Assembly: GCA_043228905.1 (NCBI GenBank)
Contig: JBHGNT010000007.1
Location: forward strand, 9,734,001 to 9,798,000
Direction: 5' to 3'
DNA: 64,000 bases
Source of the DNA: Azolla caroliniana
Lineage: Eukaryota; Polypodiophyta
Of this stretch, positions 11,474 through 21,762 are shown in pieces; within the stretch, counting starts at the first letter, position 1, and each line of letters begins with the position of its first letter. Position numbers and translations under genes: made by a program. A model generated the notes under the pieces. It saw only the letters and a list, made by a program, of their open reading frames with translations. It had not been told where the DNA came from and searched no databases.

Positions 11474-11572
11474 ATATCAAGTCTAGTTTAGGTTGGAGAC
11501 ATCTTAGACGAAAAATCTCTCATAATTAACAAATACAACACATAAAACCTTGTGGTGACATAATCTACATGT

Positions 11573-11628
11573 GGATAGGATAGTCGGCTTTCACGCGAGC
11601 GACCCGGGTTCAAGTCTTCGCAATGGAA
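11573..11628 (+). pseudogene. 5'-truncated tRNA-Glu
   Basis: Same spacer-to-tRNA junction as at 10010. The anticodon stem carries CGCGAG instead of CCCGAG. Confidence 0.85.
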
Positions 11629-12016
11629 ATATCAAGTCTAGTTCAGGCTGGAGACATCTTAGATGAAAAATCTCTCATAATTAACAAATACAGCACATAA
11701 AACCTTGTGGTGACATAATCTACATGGAGTGGGTTACAACGGATGCCTCGAATTCAAAATGTCCATATGTATCGAATTTGAAAGTATAATATGTGTTGAA
11801 AAACCTAAAAAGTCTCATATTACTTACGAAACCTAAAGCGTCTCATGTTACTTGGGCACTTAAAATTATGTCTTACCATAGACATCTAATTAAATATTGC
11901 CTGTTAGAATTATTCACTCTATTCCTAATCATTGTGGAATCTTGCGTTTCTGCGATTTATGGTTGTAAAGAATCGATGGTGATGAGAAAGAGCCTTCAAC
12001 TCTATCAACTCCGTAC

Positions 12017-12089
12017 TCCATTGTAGTCTAGTTGGTTAGGATACTCGGCTTTCACCCGAGTGACCCGGGTTCAAGTCCCGGCAATGGAA
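12017..12089 (+). tRNA. tRNA-Glu(TTC), most canonical copy
   Basis: 73 nt with all four stems well paired: TCCATTG/CAATGGA, CTCGG/CCGAG around CTTTCAC, and CCGGG/CCCGG around TTCAAGT. The A box TAGTCTAGTTGG and B box GGTTCAAGTCC match consensus. The upstream CAACTCCGTAC contains the CAA motif often seen before plant tRNA genes. No run of four T follows within 40 bases. Confidence 0.93.
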
Positions 12090-12534
12090 ACAACAAGTCT
12101 AGTTCAGGTTGGAGACATCTTAGACGAGAAAAGTCTCATAATTAACAAATACAAGACATAAAACCTTGTGGTGACATAATCTACATGTAGTGGGTTACAA
12201 CTGTTGCATCGAATTCAAAATATCCATACATGTCGAATTTGAAAGGATAATACGTGTTGAGAAACGGAAAAACACTCATATTAGTTGCGAAACCTAAAGC
12301 GTGTCATGTTACTTGCGCACTTAAAATTAAGTCTTAGCATAGACATCTAATTAAATCTTGTCATGTTACTTGTGCACTTAAAATTAAGTCTTAGCATAGA
12401 CATCTAATTAAATCTTGCCTGTTAGAATTATTCACTCTAGTGCTAATCATATAGGAATCTTGCATTTTTGCGATTTATGATTATAAAGAATCGATGGTGA
12501 TGAGAAAGAACTTTCAAATCTATCAATTCCGTAC

Positions 12535-12607
12535 TCCATTGTAGTCTAGTTGGTTAGGATACTCGGCTTTCACCTGAGCCACCCGGGTTCAAGTCCCGGC
12601 AATGGAA
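12535..12607 (+). tRNA. tRNA-Glu(TTC)
   Basis: Perfect acceptor and T stems; G:U in the anticodon stem (CTGAG). Variable region changed to CCACC. Confidence 0.85.
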
Positions 12608-12953
12608 ACAACCAGTCTAGTACAAGTGGGAGACATCTTAGACGAAAAAAGTCTCATAATTAACAAATATAAGACATAAAACCTTGTGGTGATATAATCT
12701 ACATGTAGTGGGTTACAACGGTTGCCTCGAATTCGAAATATCGATACGTATCGAATTTGAAAGGATAATACCCGTTGAAAAACATTAAACGTCCATTCAA
12801 AATTATGTCTTAGCATACATATCTAATTAAATGTTGCCTGGTAGAATTATTCACTCTATTCCTAATTAGTGGGGAATCTTGCGTTTCTGCGATTTATGTT
12901 TGTAAAGAATCGATGGTAATGAGAAAGAGCCTTCAAGATTATCAACTTCGTAC

Positions 12954-13025
12954 TCCATTGTAGTCTAGTTGGTTAGGATACTCGGCTTTCACCCGAGCGA
13001 CCCGGGTTCAAGTCCGGCAATGCAA
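12954..13025 (+). pseudogene. tRNA-Glu(TTC), T arm shortened
   Basis: One base is missing from the T stem (TTCAAGTCCGG) and the acceptor 3' strand is CAATGCA, so two stems are damaged. Confidence 0.8.
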
Positions 13026-13124
13026 ATATCAAGTCTAGCTCAGGTTGGAGACATCTTAGACGAAAAATCTCTCATAAATAACAAATACAACACATAAAAC
13101 CTTGTGGTGACATAATCTACATGT

Positions 13125-13180
13125 GGTTAGGATAGTCGGCTTTCACCCGAGCGACCCGGGTTCAAGTCTTCGCAATGGAA
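13125..13180 (+). pseudogene. 5'-truncated tRNA-Glu
   Basis: Spacer ACATGTGG joins TTAGGATAGTCGG; lacks the acceptor 5' strand and A box. Confidence 0.85.
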
Positions 13181-13568
13181 ACAACATGTCTAGTTCAGGT
13201 TGGAGACATGTAAGACGAAAAAAGTCTCATAATTAACAAATACAAGACATAAAACCTGGTGGTGACATAATCTACATGGAGTGGGTTACAACGGATGCCT
13301 CGAATTCAAAATATCCATACGTATCGAATTTGAAAGTATAATATGTGTTGAAAAACCTAAAAAGTCTCATATTACTTACGAAACCTAAAGCGTCTCATGT
13401 TACTTGGGCACTTAAAATTAAGTCTTACCATAGACATCTAATTAAATATTGCTTGTTAGAATTATTCACTCTATTCCTAATCATTGTGGAATCTTGCGTT
13501 TCTGCGATTTATGGTTGTAAAGAATCGATGTTGATGAGAAAGAGCCTTCAACTCTATCAACAACGTAT

Positions 13569-13641
13569 TCCATTGTTGTCTAGTTGGTTAGGATACTCGG
13601 CTTTCACCCGAGTGACCCGGGTTCAAGTCCCGGCAATGGAA
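13569..13641 (+). tRNA. tRNA-Glu(TTC)
   Basis: Stems as in the canonical copy. There is one change at position 9 of the gene (TTGTTGTCTAG), inside the A box. Confidence 0.85.
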
Positions 13642-14086
13642 ACAACAAGTCTAGTTCAGGTTGGAGACATCTTAGACGAGAAAAGTCTCATAATTAACAA
13701 ATACAAGACATAAAACCTTGTGGTGAAATAATCTACATGTAGTGGGTTACAACTATTGCATCGAATTCAAAATATCCATACGTATCGAATTTGAAAGGAT
13801 AATACGTGTTGAGAAACCGAAAAAGTCTCATATTACTTGCGAAACCTAAAGCGTGTCATGTTACTTGCGCACTTAAAATTAAGTCTTAGAATAGATATCT
13901 AATTAAATCTTGTCATGTTACTTGCGCACTTAAAATTAACTCTCGGCATAGACATCTAATTAAATCTTGCCTGTTGGAATTATTCACTCTAGTCCTAATC
14001 ATTAAAGAATCTTGCATTTTTGCGATTTATGATTCTAAAGAATCGATGGTGATGAGAAAGAGCTTTCAATTCTATCAATTCCGTAC

Positions 14087-14159
14087 TCCATTGTAGTCTA
14101 GTTGGTTAGGATACTCGGCTTTCACCTGAGCGACCCGGGTTCAAGTCCCGCCGATGGAA
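14087..14159 (+). tRNA. tRNA-Glu(TTC), acceptor mismatch
   Basis: The 3' strand reads CGATGGA, giving one acceptor mismatch, and the T stem ends CCCGC. Probably impaired. Confidence 0.7.
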
Positions 14160-14519
14160 ATATCAAGTCTAGTTCAGGTTGCAGACATCTTAGACGAAAA
14201 AAGTCTCATAATTAACAAATCTAAGACATAAAACCTTGTGGTGACATAATCTACATGTAGTGGATTACAACGGATGCCTCGAATTCAAAATATCCATACG
14301 TATCGAATTTGAAAGGATAATACGTGTTGAAAAACCTAAAACATCTCACGTGCTTTGCTCATTCAAAATGAAATCTTAGCATATATATCTAATTAAATCT
14401 TGCTTGTTAGAATTATTCACTCTATTCCTAATCATTGAGGAATATTTCGTTTTTGCAATTTATGATTGTAAATAATCCATGGTGATGAGAATTAGCCTTC
14501 GACTCTATCAATTCCGAAG

Positions 14520-14592
14520 TCCATTGTAGTCTAGTTGGTTAGGATACTCGGCTTTCACCCGAGCGACCCGGGTTCAAGTCCCGGCAAAGGAA
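14520..14592 (+). tRNA. tRNA-Glu(TTC), acceptor mismatch
   Basis: The 3' strand is CAAAGGA. Other arms are intact. Confidence 0.72.
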
Positions 14593-14801
14593 ACAAGAAG
14601 TCTACTTCAGGTTGGACAAATCTTAAACGAAATAAGTCTCATAATTAACAAATACAAGACATAAAAGCTTGTTGTGCATAATCTACATGTACTCGGTTAC
14701 AACGGTTGCCTAATCATTGAGGAATCTTGTGTTTCTGCGATTTATTATCTTAAAGAAGCGATGGTGATGAGAAAGAACCTTTGACTCTATCAACAATGTA
14801 C

Positions 14802-14874
14802 TCCATTGTAGTCTAGTTGGTTAGGATACTCGGCTTTCACCTGAGCGACCCGGGTTCAAGTCCCGGCAATGGAA
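14802..14874 (+). tRNA. tRNA-Glu(TTC)
   Basis: All stems pair with one G:U in the anticodon stem. The spacing from the previous copy is only 282 bp, so that unit is a shortened one. Confidence 0.85.
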
Positions 14875-15262
14875 ACAACAAGTCTAGTACATGTGGGAGA
14901 CATCTTAGACGAAAAAAGTCTCATAATTAACAAATACAAGACATAAAACCTTGTGGTGATATAATCTACATGTAGTGGGTTACAACAGTTGCCTCGAATT
15001 CGAAATATCGATACGTATCGAATTTGAAAGGATAATACCTGTTGAAAATAATAAAACGTCTTATATGACTTGCTATACCTAAACCTTCTTTTGTGGCTTG
15101 CTCATTCAAAATTACGTCTTAGCATACATATCTAATTAAATGTTGCCTCGTAGAATTATTCACTCTATTTCTAATAAGTCGGGAATCTTGCGTTTCTGCT
15201 ATATATGGTTGTAAAGAATCGATGGTAATGAGAAAGAGCCTTCAAGTCTATCCACTTCGTAC

Positions 15263-15335
15263 TCCATTGTAGTCTAGTTGGTTCGGATACTCGGCTTTCA
15301 CCCGAGCGACCCGGGTTCAAGTCCCGGCAATGCAA
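15263..15335 (+). tRNA. tRNA-Glu(TTC), acceptor mismatch
   Basis: The 3' strand is CAATGCA, giving one mismatch with TCCATTG. Other arms are canonical. Confidence 0.75.
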
Positions 15336-15434
15336 ATATCAAGTCTAGTTCAGGTTGGAGACATCTTAGACGAAAAATCTCTCATAATTAACAAATACAA
15401 CGCATAAAACCTTGTGGTGACATAATCTACATGT

Positions 15435-15490
15435 GGTTAGGATAGTCGGCTTTCACCCGAGCGACCCGGGTCCAAGTCTTCGCAATGGAA
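15435..15490 (+). pseudogene. 5'-truncated tRNA-Glu
   Basis: Same junction type as at 13125. The B box is altered (GGGTCCAAGTC). Confidence 0.83.
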
Positions 15491-15878
15491 ACAACAAGTC
15501 TAGTTCAGGTTGGAGACATCTTAGACAAAAAAAGTCTCATAATTAACAAATACAAGACATAAAACCTTGTGGTGACATAACCTACATGGAGTGGGTTAGA
15601 ACGGATACCTCGAATTCAGAATATCCATACATATCGAATTTGAAAGTATAATACGTGTTGAAAAACCTAAAACGTCTCATATTACTTGCGAAACCTAAAG
15701 CGTCTCATGTTACTTGCGCATTAAAAATTAAGTCTTAGCATAGATATCTAATTAAATCTTGGCTATTAGAATTATTCACTCTATTCCTAATAATTGAGGA
15801 ATCTTGCGTTTTTGCGATTTATGATTGGAAAGAATCGATGATGATGAGAAAGAGCCTTCCGATCTATCAACTCCGTAC

Positions 15879-15951
15879 TCCATTGTAGTCTAGTTGGTTA
15901 GGATACTCGGCTTTCACCCGAGCAACCCGGGTTCAAGTCCCGGCAATGGGA
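15879..15951 (+). tRNA. tRNA-Glu(TTC)
   Basis: All arms form; a single T:G pair closes the acceptor stem (CAATGGG). Confidence 0.83.
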
Positions 15952-16320
15952 AAAACAAGTCTAGTTTAGCTTCCAGATATCTTTGACGAAAAAAGTCTCA
16001 TAATTAACAAATACAAGACATAAAACCTTGTTGTGACATAATCTACATGTAGTGGGTTACAACTGCCTCGAATTCAAAATATCGATACGTATCGAATTTG
16101 AAAATATAGTACGTGTTGAAAAATTTAAAACGTCTGATATGACTTGCGAAACCGAAAGCGTCTGATGTGACTTGCGCACTCAAAATTTAGTCTTAGCATA
16201 GATATCTAATTAAACCTTGCTTGTTAGAGTTATTCAATCTATTCCTATTCATTGAGGAATCTTGCGTTCCTGTGATTTATTATTGTAAAGAATCGATCGT
16301 GATGAGAAAGAACCTTTGAC

Positions 16321-16393
16321 TCTATTGTAGTCTCGTTGGTTAGGATAGTCGGCTTTCACCCGAGCGACCCGGGTTCAACTCCCAGCAATGGAA
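16321..16393 (+). tRNA. tRNA-Glu(TTC), 5' flank deleted
   Basis: Acceptor TCTATTG/CAATGGA with one wobble. The usual 18-bp upstream stretch with the CAA motif is deleted so that CTCTAT merges into the gene. Confidence 0.7.
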
Positions 16394-16781
16394 ACAACAA
16401 GTCTAGTTCAGGTTGGACACATCTTAGACGAGAAAAGTCTCATAATTAACAAATACAAGACATAAAACCTTGTGGTGACATAATCTACATGTAGTGGGTT
16501 ACAACGGTTGCATCGAATTGAAAATATTCATACGTATCGAATTTGAAAGGATAATACGTGTTGAAAAACCTAAAACGTCTGATATGACTTGCGAAACCGA
16601 AAGCGTCTCATGTGACTTGCGCATTCAAATTTAAGTCTTAGCATAGATATCTAATTAAATCTTGCCTGTTAGAGTTATTCACTCTATTCCTAATCATTGA
16701 GGAATCTTGCGTTTCTGCGATTTATTATTGTAAAGAAGCGATGGTGATGAGAAAGAACCTTTAACTCTATCAACTTTGTAC

Positions 16782-16854
16782 TCCATTGTAGTCTCGTTGG
16801 TTAGGATACTCGGCTTTCTCCCGAGCAACCCGGGTTCAAGTCCCGGCAATGGAA
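16782..16854 (+). tRNA. tRNA-Glu(TTC), A37 changed
   Basis: All stems are intact, but the anticodon loop is CTTTCTC: the purine 3' of the anticodon is T, which is unusual for a working tRNA. Confidence 0.75.
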
Positions 16855-17242
16855 ACAACAAGTCTAGTACAGGTGGGAGACATCTTAGACGAAAAAAGTC
16901 TCATAATTAACAAATACAAGACATAAAACCTTGTGGTGACATAATCTACATGTAGTGGGTTACAACAGTTGCCTCGAATTCAAAATATCCATACCTATCG
17001 AATCTGAAAGGCTAATACGTGTTCAAAAACCTAAAAGGTGACATATGACTTGCGAAACCTAAAGCGTGTCATGAGACTTGCTCATTCAAAATTAATTCTT
17101 AGCATAAATATCTAATTACCTCTTTCCTGTTAGAATTATTCACTCTATTCCTAATCATTGAGGAATCTTGCGTTTCTGCGTTTTATGGTTGTAAAGAATG
17201 AATGGTGATGAGAAAGAGCCTTCAACTCTATCAACTTTGTAC

Positions 17243-17315
17243 TCCATTGTAGTCGAGTTGGTTATGATACTCGGCTTTCACCCGAGCGACCCGGGTTCAA
17301 GTCCCGGCAATGGAA
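17243..17315 (+). tRNA. tRNA-Glu(TTC)
   Basis: Perfect acceptor, anticodon and T stems. The D arm is altered (GTCGAGTTGGTTATGAT). Confidence 0.8.
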
Positions 17316-17702
17316 AATCAAGTCTAGTTTAGGTTGGAGACATCTTAGACGAAAAAAGTCTCATAATTAACAAATACAAGACATAAAACCTTGTGGTGAC
17401 ATAATCTACATTTAGTGGGTTACAACGGTTATCTCGAATTCTAAATATCGATACGTATCGCATTTGAAAGGATAATACGTGTTGAAAAACCTAAAACATC
17501 TGATATGACTTGCGAAACCGAAAGCGTCTCATGTGACTTGCGCATTCAAATTTAAGTCTTAGCATAGATATCTAATTAAATCTTGCCTGTTAGAGTTATT
17601 CATTCTATTCCTAATCATTGAGTAATCTTGCGTTTCTGCGATTTATTATTGTAAAGAAGCGATGGTGATGAGGAGGAACCTTTGACTCTATTAACTTTGT
17701 AC

Positions 17703-17775
17703 TCCATTGTAGTCTAGTTGGTTAGGATACTCGGCTTTCACCCAAGCGACCCGGGTTCAAGTCCCGGCAATGGAA
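17703..17775 (+). tRNA. tRNA-Glu(TTC)
   Basis: One anticodon-stem mismatch (CCAAG). Acceptor and T stems are perfect. A 3' spacer deletion follows at about 17815-17850. Confidence 0.78.
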
Positions 17776-18092
17776 ATATAAAGTCTAGTCCAGGTTGGAG
17801 ACATCTTAGACGAAAAAACTTTCAAGTATCGAATTTGAAAGGATAATACGAATTTGAAAGGATAATACGTGTTGAAAAACCTTAAACGTCTCATATGACT
17901 TGCGAAACCGAAAGCGTCACATGTTACTTGCACACTTAAAATTAAGTCTCAGCATAGACATCTAATTAAATTTTACCTGTTAGAATTATTCACTCTATTC
18001 CTAATCATTGAGGAATCTTGCGTTTTTGCGATTTATGATTGTAAAGAATCCATGGTGATGAGAAACAGCCTTCAACTCTATCAATTCTGTAC

Positions 18093-18165
18093 TCCATTGT
18101 AGTCTAGTTGGTTAGGATACTCGGCTTTCACCCGAGCGACCCGGGTTCAAATCCCGACAATGGAA
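18093..18165 (+). tRNA. tRNA-Glu(TTC)
   Basis: Acceptor and anticodon stems are perfect. The T stem has one mismatch (CCCGA). Confidence 0.8.
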
Positions 18166-18557
18166 ACAATAAGTCTAGTTTAGGTTGAAGACATCTTAGA
18201 AGAAAAAAGTTTCATAATTAACAAATACAAGACATAAAACCTTGTGGTGACATAATCTACATGTAGTGGGTTACAACGGTTGGCTCGAATTCTAAATATC
18301 CATACGTATCGAATTTGAAAGGATAATACGTGTTGAAAAACCTAAAACGTCTCATATGACTTGCGAAACCTAAAGCGTCTCATGTGACTTGCTCATTCAA
18401 AATTAAGTCTTAGCATAGATATCTAATTAAATCTTGCCTGGTAGAATTATTCGCTCTATTCCTAATCATTCAGGAATCTTGGGTTTTTGCGATATATGGT
18501 TAATCGGGATTTTATTTTAAGTTAGAGAAAGAGCCTTCCACTCTATCAACTCTGTAC

Positions 18558-18629
18558 AACATTGTAGTCTAGTTGGTTAGGATATTCGGCTTTCACCCGA
18601 GCGACCCGAGTCAAGTCCCGGCAATGGAA
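18558..18629 (+). pseudogene. tRNA-Glu(TTC), degenerate
   Basis: The acceptor 5' strand has become AACATTG and a base is lost in the T arm (CCGAGTCAAG). Anticodon TTC is still readable. Confidence 0.75.
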
Positions 18630-19022
18630 ACAACAAGTCTAGTTCAGGGTGAAGACATCTTATACGAAAAAAGTCTCATAATTAACAAATACAAGACATA
18701 AAACCTTGTGGTGACATCATTTACATGTAGTGGGTTACAACGGTTGCCTCGAATTCAAAATATCCATACGTATCGCATTTGAAAGGATAATATGTGTTGA
18801 AAAACCTAAAATGTCTCATATGACTTGCGAAACCGAAAGGGTCTCATTTGACACTGGGCATTCAAAATTAATTCTTAGCATGAATATCTATTTAAATCTT
18901 GCCTGTTAGAATTATTCACTCTATTCCTAATCATTAAGGAATCTGGCGTTTGTGCAATGTATGGTTAATTGAGATTTAATTTCATTTTAGAGAAAGAGCC
19001 TTCAACTCTATCAACTCTTCAC

Positions 19023-19094
19023 TCCTTTGTAGTCTAGTTGGTTAGGATACTCGGCTTTCACCCAAGTGCCCCAGTTCAAGTCCCGTCAATGGAA
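19023..19094 (+). pseudogene. tRNA-Glu(TTC), degenerate, last in block A
   Basis: TCCTTTG acceptor, CCAAG anticodon stem and a shortened T arm (CCCCAGTTCAAG). Confidence 0.75.
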
Positions 19095-19235
19095 ACATCA
19101 GTCTAGTTCAGGTTGCATCTTCTTCAAAAAAAGTCTCATAATTAACAAATACAAGACATAAAACCTTGTGGTGACCTAATCTACTTGTAGTGGGTTACAA
19201 TGGTTTCCTCCAATTCAAAAAATCCATTCATATCG

Positions 19236-19834
19236 TATGGGACTGATGAGACCTTCGGGGTGAAACTAGTTTGCCTGGTACGTAAGACCATGCACCCCCC
19301 GACCCACCAAAAACCCAATGTAATTTTCCCTAATGATAATTACATGTTTCATCTCTCTCTCTCTCTCTCCCTCTCTCTATTCCTTTTCTAGTTATGTTTT
19401 TACTTATGTTATATCTCTCCCTCCCCCTTTTAATTATGTTGTAATCTCATTTGTTAGTTGTAAATGGTATTTCTTCTTTCATTTTAAGTAGTATGTTAAT
19501 CTCGTCCCCTCCCCTTACCCTACTTTTTAAACTTTAATTAGGCTTTTAATCTCGTTTTTTATCTTTAATCTTAAGTTTTTTATGTTTTAATCTCGTTTTT
19601 AATCCTTAATCTTAGTGTTATTATGTTTTAATCTCTCTCCCTCTCTCTCTCTCTTTCAATTTAATTTTAACTAATAGGTTAATCCGTCCTACCCCTCCCA
19701 TTACCTTGTGTTACACTTAGGGTTATATATTATTATTATTATTATTTACGGTTTAATCATTTTATTAGTTTTTATATTAATCCCTTCCCTTCCCCTTACG
19801 CCACTTTTTAAACTTTAATTTGGTTTTTAATCTC
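19236..19834. other. non-array T/C-rich spacer, left part
   Basis: The array stops and is replaced by low-complexity DNA with CT microsatellites (19351-19378, 19632-19655), repeated TTTTAATCTCGTTTTT-like words and a short TAT run. It continues after the OTA-1 element at 33451-34140. I see no gene. Confidence 0.75.
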
Positions 19835-20269
19835 TGTTACCGGCCGGCAAAGGAGTCCAGAGTGGGAAACGGAGAGTTATTTAAGTAGTAGGAATGTGGT
19901 TGTAATTAAGCTATGAGTGTGGACGGACGGACCGGAATCGGTATGCCGTTCCGGATCTGGACCGATCCCGAACAGGTGCGGATGGCACCGTTTTGTAATA
20001 CAGACCGGAAACCTATTTAAAGGCCCGGATACAATGTAATAGATAGTGGTTAATTAATGAAAGCTTAAGCGTTGTTATCTCTCTGTGTTAATTGCCGAAT
20101 TTTCTTAATTGTTATATCTTACGCGTGTGTTATGAAAGACGATCATAATAAGTAACTTAATCAAGTAGGATTAAGCGTTGAGGCAGATCCGGTTGCCGTA
20201 ACACCCTTTGGGGAAGTGTCTTCCGTAGACACCCTGTGTTAGGCCATTGTCCGGCCCTAAGAGTTAACA
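19835..20269 (+). repeat. OTA-1 5' LTR
   Basis: TGTTACCGG to GAGTTAACA. A TATA-like TATTTAAA lies at 20014-20021. Its last 102 bp and the first 11 bases after it form a 113-bp tandem duplication with 20281-20393. Confidence 0.94.
20014..20021 (+). promoter_or_regulatory. TATA-like box in OTA-1 LTR
   Basis: TATTTAAA, also present in the 3' LTR (33195-33202) and in the LTR of OTA-2, so it is conserved in the family. Confidence 0.5.
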
Positions 20270-20393
20270 CAGTTTTTGGTGGATTAAGCGTTGAGGCAGA
20301 TCCAGTTGCCGTAATACCCTTTGGGGAAGTGTGTTCCGTAGACACCTTGTGTTAGGCCATTGTCCGGCCCTAAGAGTTAACACAGTTTTTGGC
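20168..20393 (+). repeat. 113-bp tandem duplication spanning LTR end and leader
   Basis: 20168-20280 and 20281-20393 differ at about four positions. The second copy restores a second LTR-like 3' end just before the primer-binding site. Confidence 0.9.
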
Positions 20394-20405
20394 GACCACG
20401 ATGGG
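20389..20405 (+). other. OTA-1 primer-binding site
   Basis: TTGGCGACCACGATGGG follows the second LTR-like end. It starts with the TGG that pairs with a tRNA CCA tail and overlaps the gag ATG at 20401. Confidence 0.65.
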
Positions 20406-21762
20406 ATGTTTTTGTAGTGAACGACGGCACAGATGGATGTCTAGATCAACGCACGACCTGGTTACAGATCGAACTCGACGCCTTGCCGAAAGGCAAAGGA
20501 GACGCGAGGCTTTCCAGCAAGCGGCGCAGGAAATTAGAGCGGATCGCTCGTTTTCCAACGTAATCCGGAGAGTAGCGGAGGACTCCCTCTGGTTACAGCA
20601 AACATCGCACCCGAACGACGACAGCAGCCTAAGCAACCTCTGGGAAACCGAATCCCTTCTCCACGCGTTGGCAAACGGAGAAGGCGAAGCAGAAGCCTTT
20701 TCAGCATATGAATCGGACTCCGAAGGGGAATACAACGTGCACAAGAACTACCGTAGCAGCAACGAAACCCCGGGCGGACCGGAGGACGAAGGATCGGATA
20801 CCTTACCGACACCAGAACCGGAAGTGTTGACGTTGGAACCCTCGGAACCAGCAGGGGAAGAGCGACCTCCGACACCGGAAGTCGAAGAGGAGAGGCCTCC
20901 GTCACCAAAGGAAGAGGAAATACCACTGACGCCGGAGAAAATTCCGGAACGAGAACCAACAGTACCAGCCCGCGCACCGATACCGGACGACGACATGCTG
21001 TTCCAGTACTCCAAGTATAGAGATGATCCGGACGCGGAAGTTGATGTGCACGCCTTTGAACAGACATGGCAAGCCAACCATGTGTCCCAGCGATTGACCC
21101 CAGAGGAAGAAGAACGCTCTAAGATAGCGGAATTTGGCGTCACATTGGAGGGACCGGCAACAAGATGGCGCCAAACGCAGGACCCGTCTACCATCAACAC
21201 CTTTGCAGATTTAAAAGCTAAATTCTTGCATTTTTTTCAAAAGGAGGTGGACCAGACCGTAATGGTAGGCTTATTTTATACCATCCGGCAAGAGGCAGGG
21301 GAGAGCATTCCCCAATTTGTCATCCGGTTTCAACGGATGCATAGTCAGCTTGGCCGCGCACCCCTGGAGGAGGAATTATGGACTATATTCCTAAACGCGC
21401 TCCGGGAACCTCTACGCACGGTTTGCACGGTAATTGACTTCCGCACAAGTACCATCGACCAGGTCATTGACCGGGTGAGAGAGATGGAAAAGACAAGCTC
21501 CTGGCTCACACTGGGAGCACTTCAACGGGCGTTACCGTCCGATGAAGACCTCCGGTTTCGGCAAGCAATACATTGCACAACCTACTTGAATTCCGGACAC
21601 TCGGCTCTAGAATGCACTATGAGGACGCAATGTGTAATCTGTCAATCCAAGAGCCATACGACGGATAGGTGCGAGTATAATATGTTGAACCGGCAAGCAC
21701 CGCCCGTCCGACAAATTGAGCCACGCAGCAGCCGGGATGAAGAAGACGAACGTTGGCAGTGA
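20401..21762 (+). CDS. OTA-1 Gag
   Basis: Structural protein of the virus-like particle, 453 residues from the ATG at 20401. It opens MGCFCS, which fits the N-myristoylation pattern M-G-x-x-x-S and has adjacent cysteines, so membrane association is possible. An acidic proline-rich stretch (about residues 120-190) precedes the retrotransposon gag domain (GPATRWRQ, FADLKAKFLHFFQKEVDQ). Two zinc knuckles close the protein: the first is damaged (CTTYLNSGHSALEC, Tyr for the second Cys), the second intact (CVICQSKSHTTDRC). The frame stops just before a further gag segment that lies in another frame (21716-22243), so a frameshift has probably split the original Gag. Confidence 0.85.
   Translation: MGCFCSERRHRWMSRSTHDLVTDRTRRLAERQRRREAFQQAAQEIRADRSFSNVIRRVAEDSLWLQQTSHPNDDSSLSNLWETESLLHALANGEGEAEAFSAYESDSEGEYNVHKNYRSSNETPGGPEDEGSDTLPTPEPEVLTLEPSEPAGEERPPTPEVEEERPPSPKEEEIPLTPEKIPEREPTVPARAPIPDDDMLFQYSKYRDDPDAEVDVHAFEQTWQANHVSQRLTPEEEERSKIAEFGVTLEGPATRWRQTQDPSTINTFADLKAKFLHFFQKEVDQTVMVGLFYTIRQEAGESIPQFVIRFQRMHSQLGRAPLEEELWTIFLNALREPLRTVCTVIDFRTSTIDQVIDRVREMEKTSSWLTLGALQRALPSDEDLRFRQAIHCTTYLNSGHSALECTMRTQCVICQSKSHTTDRCEYNMLNRQAPPVRQIEPRSSRDEEDERWQ

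Larger units (their letters stand above)
9111..19235 (+). repeat. tRNA-Glu tandem array, block A
   Basis: Head-to-tail units of mostly about 390-460 bp, each with one tRNA-Glu(TTC) copy and a conserved spacer (landmarks: ACGAAAAAAGTCTCATAAT, TACATGTAGTGGGTTACAA, CGTATCGAATTTGAAAGG, TAGAATTATTCACTCTATT). There are 21 full-length tRNAs and five 5'-truncated ones. Between about 9.5 and 14 kb several units repeat with a higher-order period near 1.55 kb. A 58-bp spacer segment is tandemly duplicated at 12302-12418 and again about 1.55 kb later. The block ends mid-spacer at about 19235. Confidence 0.95.

Noticed and set aside
10229-13713. Recurring small frames starting MLKNLKSLILLTKP and MLRHNFE in the array
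   Set aside because: They repeat because the spacer repeats. They run through tRNA sequence, are not conserved in frame between units, and show no protein features.
9111-19235. CRISPR-like array
   Set aside because: Repeats are mostly several hundred bp units with a tRNA each, in a plant nuclear context, without short repeat/unique spacer structure.
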